Source: Desulfovibrionaceae bacterium
Lineage (GTDB): Bacteria; Desulfobacterota; Desulfovibrionia; Desulfovibrionales; Desulfovibrionaceae
Direction of reading: 5' to 3'
DNA length: 51,506 bases
Assembly: GCA_016932995.1 (NCBI GenBank)
Contig: JAFGBU010000012.1
Span: 1 to 51,506, forward strand
Below, piece by piece: positions 49,126 to 51,506 of the stretch. The number at the start of each line of letters is the position of its first letter. Position 1 is the stretch's first letter. Under the pieces are notes generated by a model. That model made no database searches and was not told the DNA's origin. It saw nothing but the letters and a program-made list of their open reading frames with translations. Position numbers and translations under genes: made by a program.

Positions 49126-51420
49126 ATGGCGCATCGAGATGTTTTGGGCCTGGTCGGAGGCACGCCCCTGGTGGAGATCAGGCGGCTCAACCCGCGCCCG
49201 GGCGTCAAGATTTTGGCCAAGCTCGAGTCCTTCAACCCGGGCGGGTCGATCAAGGACCGCGTCGCCCTGGCCATGGTCGAGGCGGCCGAGCAGAGCGGCG
49301 AGCTCACCCCGGACAAGACGGTCATCGAGGCCACCTCGGGCAACACCGGCATCGGCCTGGCCATGGTCTGCGCGGTGCGCGGCTACAGGTGCCGGCTGAT
49401 AATGTCCGAGAACGCCTCCGAGGAGCGCAAGATGATCCTGCGCGCCTACGGGGCCGAGATCCGGCTCACGCCCGGCCGCATGGGCACGGACGGGGCCATA
49501 GAGGAGGCCTACCGCCTGGCCCGCGAGGCCCCGGACAAGTATGTGCTCATGGACCAGTACAACAACCCGGCCTGCGTCCAGGCCCACTATCTGGGCACGG
49601 CCCGGGAGATATGGGACCAGACCGGGGGCGCCTTGACCCACGCCGTGGCGGCCATGGGCACCACGGGCACGGCCATGGGCCTGGCCAAGGGGCTCAAGGA
49701 GCGGGGTCAGGTCTTTGTGGCCGGGGTGGAGCCCTACGCCGGGCACGGGATCCAGGGGCTCAAGAACATGCACGAGTCCTATCCCCCGGGCATCTATGAC
49801 AAGTCGGCCCTGGACGCGGTCCTGCGCGTGGACGACCAGGAGGCCTTCGAGCTCTGCCGCAGGCTGGCCCGCGAGGAGGGCCTGCTCGCGGGCATGAGCT
49901 CGGGCGCGGCCCTGGCCGGGGCCCTCAAGCTGGCCTCGGACCTGGATACCGGCCTGGTGGTGGTCATATTTCCGGACAGCGGGGAGCGGTATCTGTCCAC
50001 GTCCCTGTTCGCGGCCAAGGACGAGCGCGGGGTGCGCCTGTTCAGCGTGGACAAGGCCGCCAGGACCGGCCTGTCCCCGGGCCCTGCGGGCGCGGGCCTG
50101 TACACCGTGGGCCCGGGCCTGGACGACCCCGGCGATCTGGGGGCCTGGAGGCGGGTCGCGCTCCTGGACGTTTTGGCCCGCTACCGGGAGTCCAGGGGCC
50201 TGGCCAGCGAGGTCGCGGTGGGCCTGGCCGACCTGGACGACCGCGCCATTTCCGCGGCCCGCCGGGCCCAGCGGCCCAGGGCGGAGTTCGTGAGCGACGC
50301 GCTCGCGGCGATCAGGCGGCGGGCAGGGCTCTTGGGGCTCAGGCCCCGGACCAGGTTCGCCCTGGCCTCGGAGAGCGTGTTCACCTGCCTGGAGCTGTGC
50401 CGAAAGCTCCTGGCCAAGGGCCTGGCCTACGAGAAGCTCCGGAGCGTGTACTTCGACGTGCTCAGGGACGCCCGGTACGGCGAGATCCGGCACATGGACG
50501 TGGACAAGATCAGCCTGGGCAAGACCGTTGACCTGGCCGCCTATGTCAAGGACAACCCCCGGGACTTCACCCTGCTCAAGAGGGCCAGCCTCCTGGACCT
50601 CAAGCAGGGCGAGGTCCTGGACACCGAGTGGGGCAACGTCAGGCCGAGCTGGTTCCTGCAGCTGGCCGCGGCCGGCCTGGACGCCCTGCCCGAGATCAGC
50701 CTGTTTCTGGCCGCCGAGGCCCATCAGTTCCCGCACCTGGAGAACCTGCGGGCCATCTGGTCCTCGGCCGGGACCGAGGTCTCGGCCTGGCTCGTGGGCC
50801 AGCCGGTGACCGGCGGCGAGAATCTGGACATCGACCGGGCCCTGGAGGCGGCCGAGTCCGGCCTGGCCCTGCGCATGTGGCTGCTCTCGGCCCACTACCG
50901 CAAGCCCCTGGCGGCCGGGGACCAGGGCCTGGCCATGTGGGCCCGCAACTGGCGCAGGCTTCAGGACCTGGCCGGGGCCCTGGGACTGGCCGCGGGCGCT
51001 CCGGGCGGGGAAATCCCGGCCGAGGTCGAGCAGGCCGTGTTCGACCTCAAGACCGGGCTTGCCCAGTCCGTGGAGGACGACCTCGGGCTGCACCACTTCT
51101 GGCCCGTGCTCTTCGGGTTCGCCAAGAAGGTCAACGCCTGGCTGGGCCCGGGCCGGCTGTCCGGGGCCGCGGCCAAGACCTGCCTCAAGCAGCTCCAGGC
51201 CGTTGACCGGGTCCTGGTCTTTCTGGACCCGGACGTCTTGCCCGTGCCCGGGGACGATTTGCCCCAAGAGGTCCGGGCCATGGTCCAGGACCGGGAGCGG
51301 GCCAGGCTGGCCAGGGACTTCGCGGCCTCGGACGGCCTGAGGGAGCGGATTTCAAAGGCCGGGTTCCGGGTCGAGGACTCCCCGGCCGGGCCCAGGGTCT
51401 ACCGGGTCCAGGGGCCTTAG
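49126..51420 (+). CDS. O-acetylserine sulfhydrylase fused to a degenerate cysteinyl-tRNA-synthetase-like domain
   Basis: 764 aa from ATG 49126 with GGGGAAGC before it. Residues 1-300 are cysteine synthase: VGGTPLVEIRRLNP, SFNPGGSIKDRVALAM (PLP Lys43), EATSGNTGIGLAMVCAVRGY and GTTGTAMGLAKGL. Residues about 305-764 align by eye with CysRS: LYTVGP (325-330), LADLDDRA, RPSWFLQL (506-513), FPHLEN (535-540), RMWLLSAHYRKPL and the DALR-type end ARLARDFAASDGLRERISK. The HIGH motif is DLGA, KMSKS is lost (VTGGENLD at 561-568) and the zinc Cys/His are gone, so this half cannot charge tRNA. It may regulate or scaffold cysteine supply. The terminal inverted repeat follows 6 bases on. Confidence 0.85.
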   Translation: MAHRDVLGLVGGTPLVEIRRLNPRPGVKILAKLESFNPGGSIKDRVALAMVEAAEQSGELTPDKTVIEATSGNTGIGLAMVCAVRGYRCRLIMSENASEERKMILRAYGAEIRLTPGRMGTDGAIEEAYRLAREAPDKYVLMDQYNNPACVQAHYLGTAREIWDQTGGALTHAVAAMGTTGTAMGLAKGLKERGQVFVAGVEPYAGHGIQGLKNMHESYPPGIYDKSALDAVLRVDDQEAFELCRRLAREEGLLAGMSSGAALAGALKLASDLDTGLVVVIFPDSGERYLSTSLFAAKDERGVRLFSVDKAARTGLSPGPAGAGLYTVGPGLDDPGDLGAWRRVALLDVLARYRESRGLASEVAVGLADLDDRAISAARRAQRPRAEFVSDALAAIRRRAGLLGLRPRTRFALASESVFTCLELCRKLLAKGLAYEKLRSVYFDVLRDARYGEIRHMDVDKISLGKTVDLAAYVKDNPRDFTLLKRASLLDLKQGEVLDTEWGNVRPSWFLQLAAAGLDALPEISLFLAAEAHQFPHLENLRAIWSSAGTEVSAWLVGQPVTGGENLDIDRALEAAESGLALRMWLLSAHYRKPLAAGDQGLAMWARNWRRLQDLAGALGLAAGAPGGEIPAEVEQAVFDLKTGLAQSVEDDLGLHHFWPVLFGFAKKVNAWLGPGRLSGAAAKTCLKQLQAVDRVLVFLDPDVLPVPGDDLPQEVRAMVQDRERARLARDFAASDGLRERISKAGFRVEDSPAGPRVYRVQGP

Positions 51421-51426
51421 CAGAAT

Positions 51427-51457
51427 GTTGAAAAAGTCCGTCCTGGACTTTTTCAAC
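51427..51457 (+). terminator. Perfect 13-bp inverted repeat after the cysteine synthase gene
   Basis: GTTGAAAAAGTCC (51427-51439), a 5-base loop and its exact complement (51445-51457) start 6 bases after the stop. The T-run in the right arm makes an intrinsic terminator possible, but the run lies inside the stem. It could also be a dispersed repeat. Confidence 0.6.
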
Positions 51458-51462
51458 TCGAT

Positions 51463-51486
51463 TTGGCGAAAGCGCGGTTTCGCCAA
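51463..51486. repeat. Second inverted repeat, 9-bp arms
   Basis: TTGGCGAAA (51463-51471), a 6-base GCGCGG loop and TTTCGCCAA (51478-51486) form a perfect hairpin 5 bases after the first one. The next 20 bases to the window end show nothing recognisable. Two adjacent perfect hairpins suggest either a double terminator or the edge of a repeat element continuing beyond the window. Confidence 0.5.
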
Positions 51487-51506
51487 CTCTCCGGAATCAT
51501 TGGAAG

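Noticed and set aside
49072-51267. A 731-codon antisense frame over the cysteine synthase fusion
   Set aside because: Antisense to a gene with intact PLP motifs; no recognisable protein.

Overview
The window is about 51.5 kb of very GC-rich bacterial chromosome. The codons are strongly biased to G or C at the third position, and this leaves long spurious open frames antisense to real genes. The gene set suggests a strict or facultative anaerobe of the Desulfovibrionales (Desulfobacterota, formerly Deltaproteobacteria). The pointers are hypF for hydrogenase maturation, a large FAD/4Fe-4S/CCG-domain oxidoreductase, a CbiR/CobU corrinoid-salvage pair, a TrpRS with an iron-sulfur-type Cys motif, a DUF3124 protein, and a cysteine synthase fused to a dead cysteinyl-tRNA-synthetase-like domain. 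The taxon is inferred from family content, not from a marker gene.

Layout. At 1-1.4 kb lies a three-gene ECF sigma cassette of CnrH/CnrY/CnrX type, cut by the window edge, followed by an EF-hand protein. From 2.1 to 8.5 kb a tight leftward cluster reads cbiR-cobU-DHH phosphoesterase-polA-DUF1844-argC. At 8.6-11.9 kb are a 50-aa conserved-looking protein and a convergent EndoQ-UvrD fusion. Rightward from 11.9 kb run a MarR regulator with its own operator, an RND adaptor and permease, a Cache-HAMP-SpoIIE phosphatase and a PaaI thioesterase. Leftward from 22.0 to 19.4 kb are a CheY-like receiver and an M50 protease-trpS-slyD group. From 22.2 kb rightward a ThiS-like sulfur carrier, a TtuA-type tRNA thiolase and a glycosyltransferase form one unit. 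Leftward from 26.9 to 24.4 kb are ruvX-mltG-secreted Ppx/GppA.

At 26.88-27.87 kb an extremely AT-rich island holds a single Doc/Fic-family gene and sits directly against the ruvX start codon. It is the clearest horizontally acquired segment. Beyond it lie DUF3124 and the FAD/Fe-S oxidoreductase (leftward), then a divergent promoter driving a class V aminotransferase and serA (serine synthesis), closed by a strong terminator. Next come hypF, a DUF362 protein, a ModF-like double ABC ATPase, a PilZ protein, a TrpF-like protein without the catalytic Cys, infA, a cold-shock protein, lpxB, a Gfo/Idh oxidoreductase, a BON lipoprotein, an ArnT-like GT39 with a PAP2 phosphatase, a DUF115 (Maf-like) protein, and the cysteine synthase fusion. 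Two perfect inverted repeats close the window.

No rRNA, tRNA, CRISPR array or transposase gene was recognised. No stretch longer than 300 bases lacks a gene. Products are assigned by motif and family recognition from the translated sequence alone; no database search was run.
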